A stretch of DNA of 64,000 nucleotides from Leptidea sinapis (lineage: Eukaryota; Arthropoda; Insecta; Lepidoptera; Pieridae). Location of the stretch: assembly GCF_905404315.1 (NCBI RefSeq), contig NC_066269.1, positions 4,588,001-4,652,000 on the forward strand. Direction: 5' to 3'. This document shows positions 22,191 to 36,100 of this stretch, piece by piece (within the stretch, counting starts at the first letter, position 1; each line of letters begins with the position of its first letter). The position numbers and the translations under genes are program-made. The notes below the pieces were generated by a model. That model searched no databases. It was not told where the DNA came from and saw only the letters and a program-made list of their open reading frames with translations.

Positions 22191-22329
22191 AAAAAAAAGT
22201 AGAAAAAAAATCACTATACAGGGGTGTGGTGTCCAATATATAAAAATTTATAATATTTACTACAAAAAGTCCTTTTATGTGATGTAATATTTTTTCTCTT
22301 TTTTCTATCAAATTCAAATATTTTTATTC

Positions 22330-23215
22330 AAAATAGGATGTAACATCACTTATTGAAATTCAAAAACTACCACCCATTCCAAAATTAATGCCTCAGTCCT
22401 GAAAACGGGCGCAACTAACTCAGCGATCTTTTTTTTTTCATCGAAAAAAATATGTTTACAAAGTAATATTATACAATTAAACTTATTATTTAATAGACTG
22501 AGTGAGGTCACTCCATTCCCAATCTGTGCTATCATTAAGAAAGTCATTTATGTAATAGTAACCTTTACCACACAATCGTTTTTTAACTATTCTTTTGAAT
22601 AACGTGATACTTTTGTTTTGAACATTTTCTGGGATCTTGTTGTAAAAGCATATACATACATACATAAAATCACGCCTCTTTCCCGTAGGGGTAGGCAGAG
22701 ACCACTTCTTTCCACTTGCTACGATCCTTACATACTTGTTTAGCTTCGTCCACTTTCATTATTCCTTTCATACATGCTCTCCGGTTTAGGGTACTCTTGA
22801 CCTGGCCTTTTTTTCAAGACGTCCCTGAATTTGATCTTAAAACGTCCGCCTAGGTCTACCCCTTCCAACACTTTCATTCACACTGGCCTTATACACTTTC
22901 TTCGTCAATCGTTCTTCATTCATTCTCTCGACATGTCCAAACCATCTCATCATACATAGCCCCACAAAATACTTACTAACTCGACTTAGCCGAGTAGTGG
23001 GCATTATAAGTATATGTCTGTTCCTTCCTGGTGTTAACATTATGGTTATTACAGTTTCTAGTAAATTCACTTATGTGCCTATGAACATACATTACATTAT
23101 CAAGAATATATTGAGAAGCAACAGTCAAGATGTTAATTTCTTTGAATTTTGCCCTCAATGATTCTTTAGGACCTACCTAGGTTATAAATAGCGCGAATAG
23201 CCCTCTTCTGCAGCC
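22330..23215 (-). mobile_element. jockey A LINE, 3' portion, interrupted
   Basis: Antisense of the 3' end (ttcaaaataggatgtaacat, aaactaccacccattcc), the C-terminus (TDWEWSD region) and, past 22968, VSKYFVGLCMM / LSRVSK / VMYVHRHISEFTRNCNNHNVN. These match 53200-53780 in the long copy. The sequence 22652-22968 is foreign. Frames are broken. Confidence 0.8.
22652..22968 (-). mobile_element. RTE-type LINE fragment nested in jockey A
   Basis: Antisense reads MMRWFGHVERMNEERLTKKV and YKASVNESVGRGRPRRTF, the C-terminal R(W/T)FGHVERM...GRPR signature of RTE/endonuclease-reverse transcriptase LINEs. A catacatacat run marks the left junction. Confidence 0.8.
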
Positions 23216-23354
23216 TATCAACCTATGATAATGATGATTTTTAGATTGGTGATTTCTATAACTAAATATTGAATCGCTTAAAATTTAAATTAAGATTGAC
23301 CTAATGAAAAATACATTCATTATTGCTTGACAAAATTTTATGACATTATGGAAT

Positions 23355-23640
23355 GAGGCAATTGGGATATTCACCTGATGATAATTATTGATACACCCTT
23401 CCCGCTTTGCAGTGCCTCTCAGGATTCTTGAAAAGACCCATAAATTCTGAGTGGCACTACAACTATGCTGGTCGCTTTGATACATAAGATGTTAAGCCTC
23501 ATTTGCCCAATAATTTCACTAGCTATGGCACCCTTCAAACCGAAACACAATAATGCTTACACATTAGTGTTTCACGGCAGAAATAGGCGACGCTGTGAAC
23601 CTAAAATCTAGCCGGCATCCTGTGTAAAGGAGCCTCCCAA
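23355..23640 (+). repeat. Repeat L copy
   Basis: From attcacctgatgataattat (diverged 5' end) through aggattcttgaaaagaccca and tctagccggcatcctgtgta to agcctccca. It lies between jockey A and the 3' end of the RRM-A gene. Confidence 0.75.
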
Positions 23641-23811
23641 TGGTGAATGATTCTAAGTAACCGTAAAAAGTAAAAAAATTTAGGTCTGATATTGAAGATT
23701 ACAATTTTTTCTCAATGGATGTGTTTGTTATGTTAATAACTGTGTATCAAATCAAAGATGATAGCCACAAGTTCCCGGCATGATATTAATGTAACACCGG
23801 CTATGTTATTG

Positions 23812-26800
23812 TCAATTAAATTTTTTTAAATTACTCCAAGATGTAACATTATATACTTGCCCTTTATTCTTGTCCAAGTCTGCATTTGCCTTCCTTTTTA
23901 TCCTCAGTTTGTGTTGCTCCACACTTATTAAATTACCCTCAAATAAAGAATTATTTTCCTTCAAGGCCTGAAAGACATTAAGAGAGTTGTATACCACTCA
24001 ATAGAAATGCCACAGACTTACTATATACTACCATATAGACAAACAAAGTGTGGGAGGTAACATCTCTAATAGAGATACAGCAAGATAGGAAGGAAAGTGA
24101 ATCTATTGTTACTGTAACCGATTTTGATTAGCAAGTCGTAAACAGTCAGCCACATAAAGCATTTATAGCTCTTAGTATTTTGAATATTAAACTACTAACT
24201 AACACACATATTGACAAATCAAAACTGGTCACACAATCATCAAACATTGCTAGCAGAAGCAATTTTTATGTCATTATGTAGTGAATTTTAATGAAGTTGG
24301 AGAACTAAAAATGTTATCATAATATAACTTTTTAGAATTGGTTTATGGAGCACTATTGACTGTACAAATTTAATTTTATATATCCCCATATTTACTAAGA
24401 TTCAATGATTTTGTTGTGGCCAAGTCGCATTTGAAAACAAAACTATTAGTTTGACTCAGTTGTAAAAAGGAGGGTAGATCATTTTATCTGCAAACAACTA
24501 TTTTTATTCTATTCTATTATTCTAGTAAGTCCTTTTATTCTGAGTTAGAGTCTCTGTCTGTAGATGTCTCTTAACTCAGTGTGCCACTTGGCTAAGACCT
24601 CCTCTAGCTCTTTCCATTGGAGTCATGGGTCACTCTTCTCCAGTTCGGGCCCACTGTGAGTTTGAGTACATCCTCACATCAAACAACTATGCTACCTTAT
24701 AACTTCAGCTACCAAGAAATATTGGAGAAACTCAAAAACATTATTGAATCGTGATAGACATCTCACAAAATACTATTATTAGTAATAAACAAACAGCCAG
24801 TAAACGATTGCACCCACCCATGCTCCATAAGTATCAATCACATGGATTAATAAGAACCTTACACATATTAAATTTAAAAACAAAATTTATGAACGATGCG
24901 GGGCTCGATCTCGCGTCCTCTCGCGTTATTGAACTGAGCCAACCATTCGAGGGATGTAAAGTTCATAAGTCTTGATAATATGTCTTTGTTCAACTATCAG
25001 GTTGTGGCTTCCTTTACAGGATCTTTATAGTATGAGATCTGTAGCTGGAGCCAAGTGACAAAACAAGATGAAAAATGTAAATTAAACATTATAATAAGTT
25101 GCCTAGGGAACTGAAAAACTTACATATGAACAAAGACTTATAAAGCTGGAACTCGGCAACCTTAAAAGCAGGCAAGAAAGAGGTGATCTAATTGAAACCT
25201 ACAATATCCTAAATAATTTTTATACTGTCCCAAATTTTAAGAGCATGCTTCCAAGAAAGAGCAATCCTAGACTAAGGAGACATGATATGAAGCAACAATA
25301 TCAATTGGCATCGTCAAATCCATTAAAACATGTTCTGAACAGAGTTTGTGAACATTGTTCATATATGGAATGAATTGATTATAAATCAGTTCAAGAATAA
25401 ACTGGATAATCATTTGGAAAATTCAAAGCACTTCCGCAAATGATATAGACACTACAGCAAAAGCTGCTTAGTCTATAATAAATAATAATAATAGAAAATA
25501 CCTCGGTAGATGCTTCTGTGGAGTCAAAGAATACAGTTGCCCTAAACTTTTGATTAGGGAAGTCAGCTACATTCATGTCTGCAATACTGAAAACATAATT
25601 AAATTTTTAGTGTTAGATATTATGTTCTTTATAAATATGGTTATTAATTTTTTCCTTTTGTAATTATAATTTTGAAATGCTCATTCAAGAATTATCAATA
25701 TATTCCACCTTCGCACAACACCCCACAAGTTAGGATATCATCCTCACCATCTGGATGTGTGGTGGTCATCCACAGTGAGGTTTTCAAGGAGCTTTCTTCC
25801 ATGTACTACAAAGCTGTGGAATGAACTTCCTTGTGCGGTGTTTCCGGGACAATACAACATGGGTACCTTCAAAAAAAGCGTGTACACCTTCCTTAAAGGC
25901 TGGCAACGCTCCTGTGATTCCTCTGGTGTTGCAAGAGATTGTGGGCAGCGGTGATCACTTAACAACAGGTGACCCATACGCTTGTTTGTCCTCCTATTCC
26001 ATAAAAAAAATTACAGTTTTAACCTTTCCATTCTGTTCCGGGAAACTCTGATTGGCACAATCTTGCGCTTGTTCAGGTTTCTGTCAATGCATATTATTTT
26101 ACGTGTAGCAATAGATTGCTTAGAATTAGGATGATTTAAGTGAATGTATCAGAAAGCTATCGAGCTATAAGACCATGCAAAATATGTTTCATGCCATCTT
26201 ATAAAGAAAATAAAGGTCACAACTTGGTGAGGGAGTTCGGCACTTTCAGTTAAGGTGTATCTAAAAAATCTACTACCCTGGGACACCGCTGATTTGGAAA
26301 GGTTAAAATGTAAATCATAATATCCATATAATTAGGGATTATAACAATAACACACCTGACCCATTTCACCTCTCCATACTTTGAAAAATGTTTAACCAAC
26401 GCTTGATTGTAGTTTAGTATAAGAGATGCTGGCAAATTCTTTACAACTACTGCTGCTCGCTTATCTAATTCTTTAAGCTTAGTTGGCTTTTTCTTATGAG
26501 ATTTACTGTCATTGCTTGCCTGGTTAATTAAATATGCCTTATTTAGTTTCATAACAGTGTCTCTATAACTTGAAGTATTATTATTAGAATTAGTTAGCTC
26601 ATTCGTAACTTCTAAATCAGATTGTTTCTTCTCTTTTTTGATTACACTCAGATTTTTATCTTCATAGGGCTGTGCAATGGCAGATTTCATGCCAGTCCTG
26701 GACTTTATTTTTCTCTCCACATGTTCAGATTTCTGTATTTTCATGTCAGGCTGACGGAAACCTACAGAAACCTTATCTTTACTTGTGTCATTCTTCATTT

Positions 26801-27044
26801 TGCTGGTTTGTTTTAAAACATGTTTAGTTTTCTCGACTAAGTGATTATAGTCTAGTGTTGTTGGTGGCTGCTTCTTTATTTTCTTTAATGTTACTTTTTC
26901 TTTGCTGAGGTCTTTGTTCTTATCTTCCTCAATCGTTTTTCGTATATTTTTTTTATTCAATAAGATTTTTTGTTGCTTCTTAGGAGCTGCACTATTAAAA
27001 AGACCAATATCCATAGTTTCTATTTTTTTTGTTTTTCTCGTCAT
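23812..27044 (-). CDS. RRM-A: lysine-rich single-RRM RNA-binding protein
   Basis: Three exons on the minus strand: 27044-26356, 25586-25502 and 23967-23812, with GT-AG introns and matching phases (2 and 0), giving 309 codons plus stop. The start is the ATG of MTRKTKK. Residues 1-195 are basic and low in complexity, rich in KK and KE runs (nucleolar-localisation style). Residues ~196-290 form one RRM: VVVKNLPASL is the RNP2-like strand, followed by HFSKYGEVKWV, and KFRATVFFDS is the RNP1-like strand. A short basic tail follows (LRIKRKANADLDKNKG). RNA binding is the safe function; nucleolar location is an inference. It is divergent from RRM-B at 30133 and resembles its first RRM in sequence and intron placement. 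I do not recognise a named orthologue. Its introns hold LINE and tRNA-like debris. Confidence 0.85.
24865..25000 (-). repeat. half copy of the tRNA-like hairpin element
   Basis: Antisense tRNA-like block (gaacgatgcggggctcgatc ... gaactgagccaaccattcg) with the same aaatttaaaaacaaaat arm and ttgttcaactatcaggttgt centre. It lies in intron 2 of RRM-A. Confidence 0.6.
25100..25420 (+). mobile_element. CR1/L2-like LINE reverse transcriptase C-terminal remnant
   Basis: The plus frame reads YEQRLIKLELGNLKSRQERG then DLIETYNILNNFYTVPNF and MLPRKSNPRLRRHDMKQQY. This is the conserved tail (LxxRRxRGDLIxxYKIL) of CR1/L2/jockey-type RTs, ending with stops near 25420. It is inside RRM-A intron 2, antisense to the gene. 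Confidence 0.7.
25695..26012 (+). mobile_element. LINE B 3' end
   Basis: Plus frames give WWSSTVRFSRSFLPCTTKLW, NELPCAVFPG, then the ggtgatcacttaacaacagg end and a ccataaaaaaa tail. It lies in intron 1 of RRM-A, antisense to the gene. Confidence 0.8.
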
Positions 27045-29690
27045 GCAGTACAAGGCAGATTTTTTGGAACAATGATTACTTCTGAATTTTTAGAAATTCT
27101 ACATCATTTTCTAGCTAAAACTACAAGACTTACTTAATTTATGAGGGTTGCATTGAATTATTGGTATTTGGTTCAATTTTATTGGTATGAATTATGGCTA
27201 TTGATATTAAAGGGTTTTAAGGTTATGTTTGAAATTTAGTTGTCTTCGCCAAAAATTTTTAATAATTCAACTTAACTTTTGACATGCCGTCTTTCTGAAA
27301 TTATTTCTTGTTTTTGCCATCGCATGGATTCATTTCATTTCAGTATAATTTTTATTAGGAAAATCAGAATGCTGTATGTATATTGTATGCACAAATATGG
27401 AATCAGAATTCAAAACATGTAAAATCAAAAATGTAAAATAAAATGGTACTTAAAAATATTGTAAATTTAATTTTTAACCTTTGTAATCTGTTGTCTGTTG
27501 ACTTGAATTTTTTTCATGATGATGGATGCTAGTAGTTGAAATAAGAAAATGCTATAATTTTAAATAAATGCATAAGGTTTCCGTATTTAGCTAGTCAGGA
27601 GTTATAACTTATAATAAATAAACTCATATCACATATTATAGCAATTTTTTAGAAAAATATGCTAAATATTGGTTTCATAGTGTTGTGCAGTCGCAATGTT
27701 GCTATCGATACGATGAACATCGTAGTATACAGTAAATATGACTGCTTCAAATCAAAAAGATTATATTACCTAATAAAACCACCAATTTTTATTTTCGTGA
27801 AATTCTGACAGCTATAAAAAAAATTGCCATGCCCTCCTTATGGAATATTGTGTAGGGAAAACAATTTATTTTCTATCGATATCGATTTGTATAGCTTTAC
27901 GGTGGATGATTAATTTAAAGATGTCTGGATAAAGGATATATACAAAAAAATTGAAAGCCTCCAAAACATTCTCGGCTTAACTCATAGCATTTTGTTTTCG
28001 AATTCCTTATCCCGAATTATACGGCGCTGAATAAAAGTTATTATGAATTCGAAAACATTTTTTTTTGTCTTTCAACTGCAGTTTTAGCCGGTGGGCGGTG
28101 AGTAACAGCTAGTTTCCTTATTTCTTTAATTCTCATTTTTTTATTTAGCTATATTATGTCGGTACTATAATGGCAAGCACAACCTTACTGGGATAAAAAT
28201 GGCTGCATATGGATTTGAATTGAAGTTGGTTGCCGCATTTCGTCTCTTTCTATCGCACTACATGGTGTATTTGATGAAAGAGTGCCACTGCTTAGAAAAT
28301 GATATAGGCTTATATTATTGACCCGAGGTTTGAGCTGTGAACTTGTATAGTGTGAACCACAGATCACTCACACACTACACTATATATGTATACTAGTCGG
28401 AGAGTGTGAACTATGAAGACTGAAGAGCTATTAGAGGATAAAACTGTAATCGTAGCCAGAAAATATATTATTTACTCTAACGTGGCTTTAAGGCCTAGCA
28501 CGCATTGTGGATATTTTTCTCAACAAGCACGCGCTGCGGTAAAAATTTCGCGCGATTTTAATCATTCTCATTAGAGTAATGATTATATTTATTGTTCGGT
28601 TTGTATTCATTTATCAGCCAAAATGATGTATTCACAGATCACTATATACAAGCTGGAGATAGGACAGCACATGTGTAAATGTTGACGGTTAGTTCCGAGG
28701 AATTTGCAAAGCGATACTTGTTGCAAGAAGCAATGGGATCGTCTCATTTTAAAAATGTCGATAACGATAGCATAGTGGTGTCCCATGCAAAACCAGGCCT
28801 GTCCACTCTTCGTGTAGGTATCCAAATGGTTAGGACGTGCGGTGGCCAGTATGGACTTCAACCTTACTTCACCAGTCCGACCGATCTTAGTCGAAGAATG
28901 GAGAAACTTAAAAAAGCAAGTATGTTAAGGGTCATTACGATCCATATTAAAAAATTTAAGCTTTCTAAAGATTCTGAAACAATTTAATTTAAAGTGATTA
29001 TTATTATAATGAAATTACCATTCATGATAGCTACTTATTTCCTATATACTAAGTAGTTTTTATTTTGTCGTGGTCTTCCAAAACATACATTACTATCTGC
29101 AACTAATGTAGGTTTGACAACGAAATAATATTGATTTAAAGTTACGATTACATATCTATTTATATTATAGAAAAAACTAAGCAATTTTTAAAAGATGACG
29201 TTATACTAGGTAGGTATATTTTTGGGTAAAGATGACACCCCTAATAGTCAGAATAGTTAAGGGTCACGCGATAGAAAGAGGGGTAATTTCAGGTTAATTA
29301 AAATGTAGGTTATTAGGACTGTGAGATCAGAATTACACCTTATTGTTTGGGCGCGAGAGTCACTATTTATTTAATTGATTTTGCAGAGTTAGTCTTCTGC
29401 ACTTGTACTATTATAATATATTCTTTGGCAAAACTTTGAAATAGGGTAACTCTTAGACCATCTTTCACACAAACTCAGGGTAAAACTAGATGACAAACGA
29501 CTTTTACGAAGTTTCGCTGTATGTAAAAAAATGACAGACTCTCACTCTTACGAGTTCGAAAGGAAAGACTCCTTTTGCCCGAGCCTTTTGCAAAACGGGC
29601 CTCAATTCAAATCAGTGTACATACTATATAATCTATGGTTGAATATTTTGTAGACTAGCAACACTGAAAACTCAATGGCGTCTCAAAGTG
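27045..29690. other. intergenic region between divergent RRM genes; one unassigned open stretch
   Basis: No exon of a known family is seen. An open frame 28679-28987 (+, 102 codons, beginning MLTVSSEEFAKRYLL) and its antisense match nothing I know and lack splice or promoter support. The rest is AT-rich. The outer ~300 bp on each side are the likely promoter regions of the two genes. Confidence 0.4.
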
Positions 29691-30132
29691 ATTTATCTCG
29701 ATTGCCGGTTGTATGTAATTTCTTCTTGTTTTAACAATAATTTTAGTGTGTCATTGTGAAAGTGTATGCTTTTTTATTGAAGGAATTCTTATATTAAAGG
29801 TAAGTACCGCTTTTCTACGCTTTAAGTTATTAATTGAGATGGTAATAACCGGCGTAGGGCTGCAAGGTTTCGTGAATTTTCCATTGAACGCCATGCCTCA
29901 TGGCGCCTTTTCCTTATATTGATGTTTTAGTTGACCAAGAATTATATTAGGTATGTCGATTTATTTTTAAATGTTTAATCTATTCGGTGTAACGTGTCTC
30001 GATATTATATCGTACGATAATTGAATAATATCAGGGTGTCGGCGGGAAATGTTTTAAGTTGACAGGACGCTTCTTTTTTTTCGTTTGCGTCTTATGATTT
30101 TTCTTTGATATTAACAGATATAAGCGGGAAAA
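29690..30132 (+). promoter_or_regulatory. probable 5' UTR exon and first intron of RRM-B
   Basis: A good donor (aaag|gtaagt) at 29799/29800 and an acceptor (attaacag) ending at 30117 lie just ahead of the ATG at 30133. This suggests a non-coding first exon ending at 29799. The exact transcription start is not determinable from the sequence. Confidence 0.45.
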
Positions 30133-33100
30133 ATGGTAGCTCAAAAGAAACGAGGACAGAAAAAAACCAAAGCTGCTGAAGAAAATAGCCAGACTGAAGA
30201 ACAGGTGCAAGAAACTGTTGAAAACCAAGAAGAATCAAAGGAAGACAACGAAGAAGAGATGACAGCAGAGGAAGAACAAGCTGCACTAGCTGATGAACCT
30301 ACAGATAAACCTGAGGGTGAGAATGAGAGTAAAGATACAGCAGAAGAGACCAAGCAAGAAGAGCAGAAAGAGGAGAAAGTTGAGCCTGGTAAACTCCTTG
30401 TAGAGAACATTCCATCAAGCTACTTGTTTGATTATCAAGACAAATTGAAAGAGCTCTTCTCAAAACATGGAGAAATCGCCAGTGTAAAGTGAGTGGATAG
30501 TCATCATTATTAATTGTTTATCTACTAATTTTAACATTCAAATATCAGATCCCTATTGAATTCTGAGTTAAAATTTGAAATATTTAATATACTTACTAAG
30601 TTTGAGCTGAAACATTGTATTGGATATCATTCATAAATTTGTGTTTGGTGGTGTAAACATCACTCCAAGCATTTATGTTGAACAAAACATTAACAGGAGA
30701 AATTTTTCTTTCTTTTTAGACGTGGTCCAATCATTGTTACTGAGTTGACCACAACTCCGACATTATCAGCTATTGTTGAATTCAAAAACAAAGAGTCTCT
30801 GGAAAAGGTAAATGTTTATTAACATTATTATTATTAAAACTTTTAGTTCATAAAATTAGAATAATTAATTGCCCTCCATGGATAGTATCCAGTTGGGCTG
30901 TGTATATAAAGCTAGATATTCCAAATTCCTTTACGGATACCCCTTGAACAGAGAATGACTATTTGAATGTTCTTTCTAGCTAGTCTTCTACATCATTGGA
31001 ACTAATTATTCCTCAAGATGTCTTAAGATAAAATTATATTTTTTTTATATCATGTAGAAGACTAGCCCAGTTATGTTGCATAAATTATTTTGTGTTTATT
31101 TTAAATTTCTAACAATATATTATATACTGTATGAGTTTAATTTTTTTCTTTTAGCTTAATTAGCTTTCAGGGACAATACAGTACAGAAAAGATTACCATA
31201 TTAGTATCATCCTTTTAAGTACTTAATAATATATTGTTAGTTATCAATCTAGATGTGTCTTTCAGCTCAAAGATTTTAATTGTCAGTAAAGTGATATTTT
31301 TTGTTATGTTCTTCCTTATTATTTGCATGTTAATAACAATTTTTAATATTGACAATCTTATCTTGCCCATATTAGGTATAGCCTGTACTATGGCTGGAAG
31401 ACAACAAAAAATTTAATATGATATACATACATAAAAGCATATAGGCATCCATGACTTGGAAACAAACATCTATAATTATCATTATCTAGTTTAATGTTTG
31501 GATTATGGCTGACAAGGTCACTAACCTCTGGGATATATGGTTGTATTTTTACTAGGCTTGTAATATATTTACTAAACCAGAGAATGAGATAAAACAATTT
31601 TTTCGTAGTGAAAATGTAGGTTTATTATATTTAGAAAAACTTTCCAACATAACATATAAATTTTGATTCTGATCAAAAATAAGAATAATTGAAATTTACA
31701 CATAGTGTCCACATTCAATTAAGTTTTTATATAATACATTTAAATTCCACTTCTAAACTCAAATTTTATGGAAAGTTTAAAGAAGTGTTATATTGACTTA
31801 TACATTTTATAATTACATACATGTTTTTTTATATAGAATGACAAGATGCTCACATGATGGGATTTGTTGAGGCAACCACCCATGGACTTAAAAAAAATAA
31901 CATTTATGTATTTGAAAAACTTATTTATTCAATTTATTTTTCATGGACATCATATGCCTGTATTTATAAATCCTGTATGTAGTCAACCAAAATACTTTAG
32001 GCTCTTTGTGGTTTTATATTTCTATGCAATATAATAATTGAAACCAATTACAAACAAACACACCATAGAACACCAAAACCTATCACCCACCTGGAAAGTT
32101 ATGCTGTTGCTGCTGAGGAGAATGAGTGCAGGATACTCAGTTGGGCAACTGTCTTTATTTTGTAAAGTATTTACAATTATATAAAATATTTTGTTGATAA
32201 TCCCAAATGTTACCATGGTGTGCTATTGTTTATAAAGTCATGTATTTTAAATAGTAGTGTGGCTAAGTCACAAACTATTTTTAACTATAATTATTTTAAA
32301 TATTGCAACATATGTATTTGTACATTGCCCGCAGTATGTATCTTCACTCAGCAAAAAACATACATATAAGTTTCAATTAAAACTTTTTTACTGTAGATTA
32401 TTTAAGTACAGTCTTCTTAACATATTCAAAAATTTTATTGTAAATAAAATATGATAGTTTTTATGTACAATGTACATGTATATATAATGGTCATCCTCAT
32501 ACATAATTGTTTCATATGCATTTTAGTTATTTATTACAATCACTTACAATAATACACACAAATATAAAAAGAAAAACTAAAAACAAGGAACTAAATGTAG
32601 TGATTACTTACAAATAAACACAGCATGCACAGAAGTAATTAATTTTAGGTATTATATACAATAAGTTACAAATTAAACATTTTTTTTTTAATTAATAAAT
32701 GAGTTATACACAGTTACATCAATTTTCCAATTATAACATTATTAAAAATTACCAATGATGCTGCAAATGGTCTTGCGGAATTTGGCTAAGGAATCAGCAA
32801 ATATATCAATATCAGCTACGCTATAAGAATTTAAAATTTTACATAATCGGGGGACTGGGGAATTGGTACCTAGGATCGTTTGACGAAGTGGAGGACAAAG
32901 TGGAGTAACTTATGTGGAATTCTTACTGGTACTCTTAGACCAAATTTATTTAGCAATTCGGGACAGTCGATAAAGCCGTTCATTTTCACACAAATGTAAG
33001 TTTTTTTCATCATACTGAAGTTTGATATGTAATCACAATAACATAACAGGCACTGCTAGAAGATGGCACTGTGTTGGAGGGCATTGCTATCTCTGTAGCA

Positions 33101-36100
33101 GTGGAGTCCTCAGCTGAGACCACTGTACTTGTTGGTGTTCCCTACGAGGCCTCCACTGACTATGTCAAGCAGTTGTTTGGACAATGTGGCGAGGTCGCCC
33201 ATATTCATGAGTTCAGCAAGACAAAGTATAAGATATGTGAGTTGTTACAATTTTAATTATTATTTTTATTTAGAGTTCTAAAAGCAGGCTGTTAAATTGC
33301 AAGAAATGATGTTGATTGATCTACTGCTTAATTGTAATATGAGTAGTGAAATTATAATATCATGGATTTGATAATATAATGACAGATATAATATGCACTA
33401 AAAAGTAAAAAAAAAAAGAATTGTGTATTTCTATACAATCTAATTAATAAATCTTATTCTAGTTAAATCTATTCCAAAAATAACAATAATTGTGTAGCTA
33501 GAATTACATTAATTAGATTGTATAAAAATATGCAATATTTTTTTACTTACATTACATTTCTTTAAGGTTGCTCATTCTTTTGTTAATTAAAAAAAATTAA
33601 GCTTTTTCACTTTAAATGGATGGACCAATGGATATTTGACTTATATTTTATTTAACTTCCCTTTTAAAAGTGAGAAAGATATATTTAAAATGGCGGGAAA
33701 TGGTCTAAGTTTCTAACAATACTACAAACATGAATTAAACTTTATAATTATGTAATTTTTAAATCTTAGATTGCCAGACTATTGAGAACTACCTAAAATT
33801 TTTTTAAGAGTTGAAAAATAATACCAATTTTCATTTCATTATATTATAGGTTTTACCGAATTCGTTTATTAATTTTTTTGCAGTACGTGTGACATTCCAT
33901 GAGAAAGAATCGGCAGAGAAGGCGCTAAAACTGGATCGCGAGCTGCGACTCAATGGATTTCTGGTCACAGTGTCTAAGTACAGAGATGAGGATGAGCAAA
34001 AGACACATGCCCAGTCCAATGCTAAGGTAGTGTATGTGACTGGGTGTGAGACATAAAAAAAAAAACACTAATTTTCTGTGTCTTCATTATGCAGTTTCAT
34101 TATGTGGGTGCAGAAAAATATCTTTTCTAAATATTTATTTTTGTAAATGTCAATCAGGTCATGTCCAGGATCGAGGGTCTTTTTCATTTATTTATGTAAA
34201 TAAGGGACAAGACGAGCAGGACGTTCAGCTGATGGTAATTGATACGCCCTGCCCATTACAATGTAGTGTCACTCAGGATTATTGAAAAACCCAAAGATTC
34301 TGAGCGGGCACTACAACATCAGATGTCAAGTCTCATTTGCCCAGTAATTTCTCTAGCTACGGCGGCGTTCTTACCGAAACACAGTAATGCTTACACATTA
34401 CTACTTCACGGAAGAAATAGGCGCCGTCGTGGTACCCATAATCTAGCCGGCATCCGGTGCAAAGGAGCCTCCCACTGCTAAAATGATCTTTTACAAATCT
34501 CTTGTCAAAATCCTGACTCTACTTTCACATTTTTTCTTTAACATAACAGCAAGCTGTATAGAACTACAATGTTGCCTGTTTGGTGTGTAGCTAAATTCTA
34601 CAATGACCGCCTCGCTATTACATTACACTAGAAGGGTTTTCAAACTTCTGCTCCTGTGGTGTTTATTATCTTACTTTATTGCCAATCGGTTGAAAGTACA
34701 GAAAAAATAACTTGAAACCAAATGAATGCCTAACTTGCGGCAAAAGCAAAGCCAGTATCAATCTTGTGGTTTATATAACAGGGCAACAAGCGGCAACACG
34801 GAGGGCAGAACCAGAACCGCAACTCGGGAGGTGGCAACACCAGCACTAACAATGCCAACAATAATGCTAACAACCGCGCCGCCAACAACTCGTACCGCGG
34901 CCGGGGCGGCTCAAACTACAACGCGCGCGGCGGGAACTTTAGAGGTAACATAAAAGAGGATGTAAATACTACGTAATATGCCTTAGTAAAAATTGAAATT
35001 TAGTTTACTATGAAACGTGCAGCCATGCAGACAACTTATGTCTCAAGGTGACGAGTGCTGTTGTAGTGCCGCTCAGAATTTTTGGGTTTATCAATAATCC
35101 TGAGCGGCACTGAATTGTGATGGACAGGGCGTATCAATTACCATCATCTGAACGTCCTGCTCGTTTCGTCGCTTATAAAAAAGTCATTTGACATAAGTTT
35201 CAAATAACAATGACAGTTTGGCGATTGGCGAGTAAATATTATCCGGCTAAGTAACTAAAAATGGAGTGGATTTCGGCTATCTCTGTTCTTAACAAGGTTA
35301 TAGCCGTCATCTGCCACTCTATCAATAACTGCTTGTTTCATACAATTGAGTGAATAGCTTTTTTCTTAGAGTTTCGCTAGGTTACCAACATTTAATTGTT
35401 GACGTTTGACGTAAAATTATGAGAAAATTTGAAGTAAATTAATAAGGTTGTAATATATTTGTTAAAAAAGATGCTTCTATATAAACCACTTAAAAAAAAA
35501 TATGTATGACATGAGCTCTTAAGGCATGCGTATTTGGATTTAGCAATTCATTGTCATAATCTAGGATTCAAAGAATTTGCAGAGATTTCACTTGTATTGA
35601 AAGTATATTTAAAAAAAAAAATATAATGATGTTTGACTGCACTCGCTAATTAAATTAAAGTTACGTATCGATAAGCCACACATTTTTTTTTATTTCTTAT
35701 ATTTTTCTGAATCCGTAACTAATTGTAACTAATTAATTGTAGTATTGAATAATAGGAGTGTATAGTATTGTGTAACTTATATAGCTTATAATTATTTGTT
35801 AATTTGTATTACTTTTGTTTTGTGGTTTTTATCTTACTGTTTGTTTCATTTTAACTAAAAGTGTCGTATAATTGTTCGAAACTTCACTGGTTATAATATA
35901 AGATTGTTAATATTTATCATAAAACTGTTGGTCTCCTATACATGAATAAATAAATAACGAGTCATTGAGATTTGTATTGATCGTTTTTGTTTGTGACACA
36001 GGAGGTGCACGCGGACGAGGCGGTTTTGCGGGTCGCGGCGGCGTGGGAGCCTTCCCACGTGGCGGGTACGCTCCTGTTAACAGCTACATGCCGCAGCCGT

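Noticed and set aside
30141..30410. Ser/Phe-rich minus-strand frame opposite the first RRM-B exon
   Set aside because: Antisense of the acidic E/K-rich coding region; no independent support.
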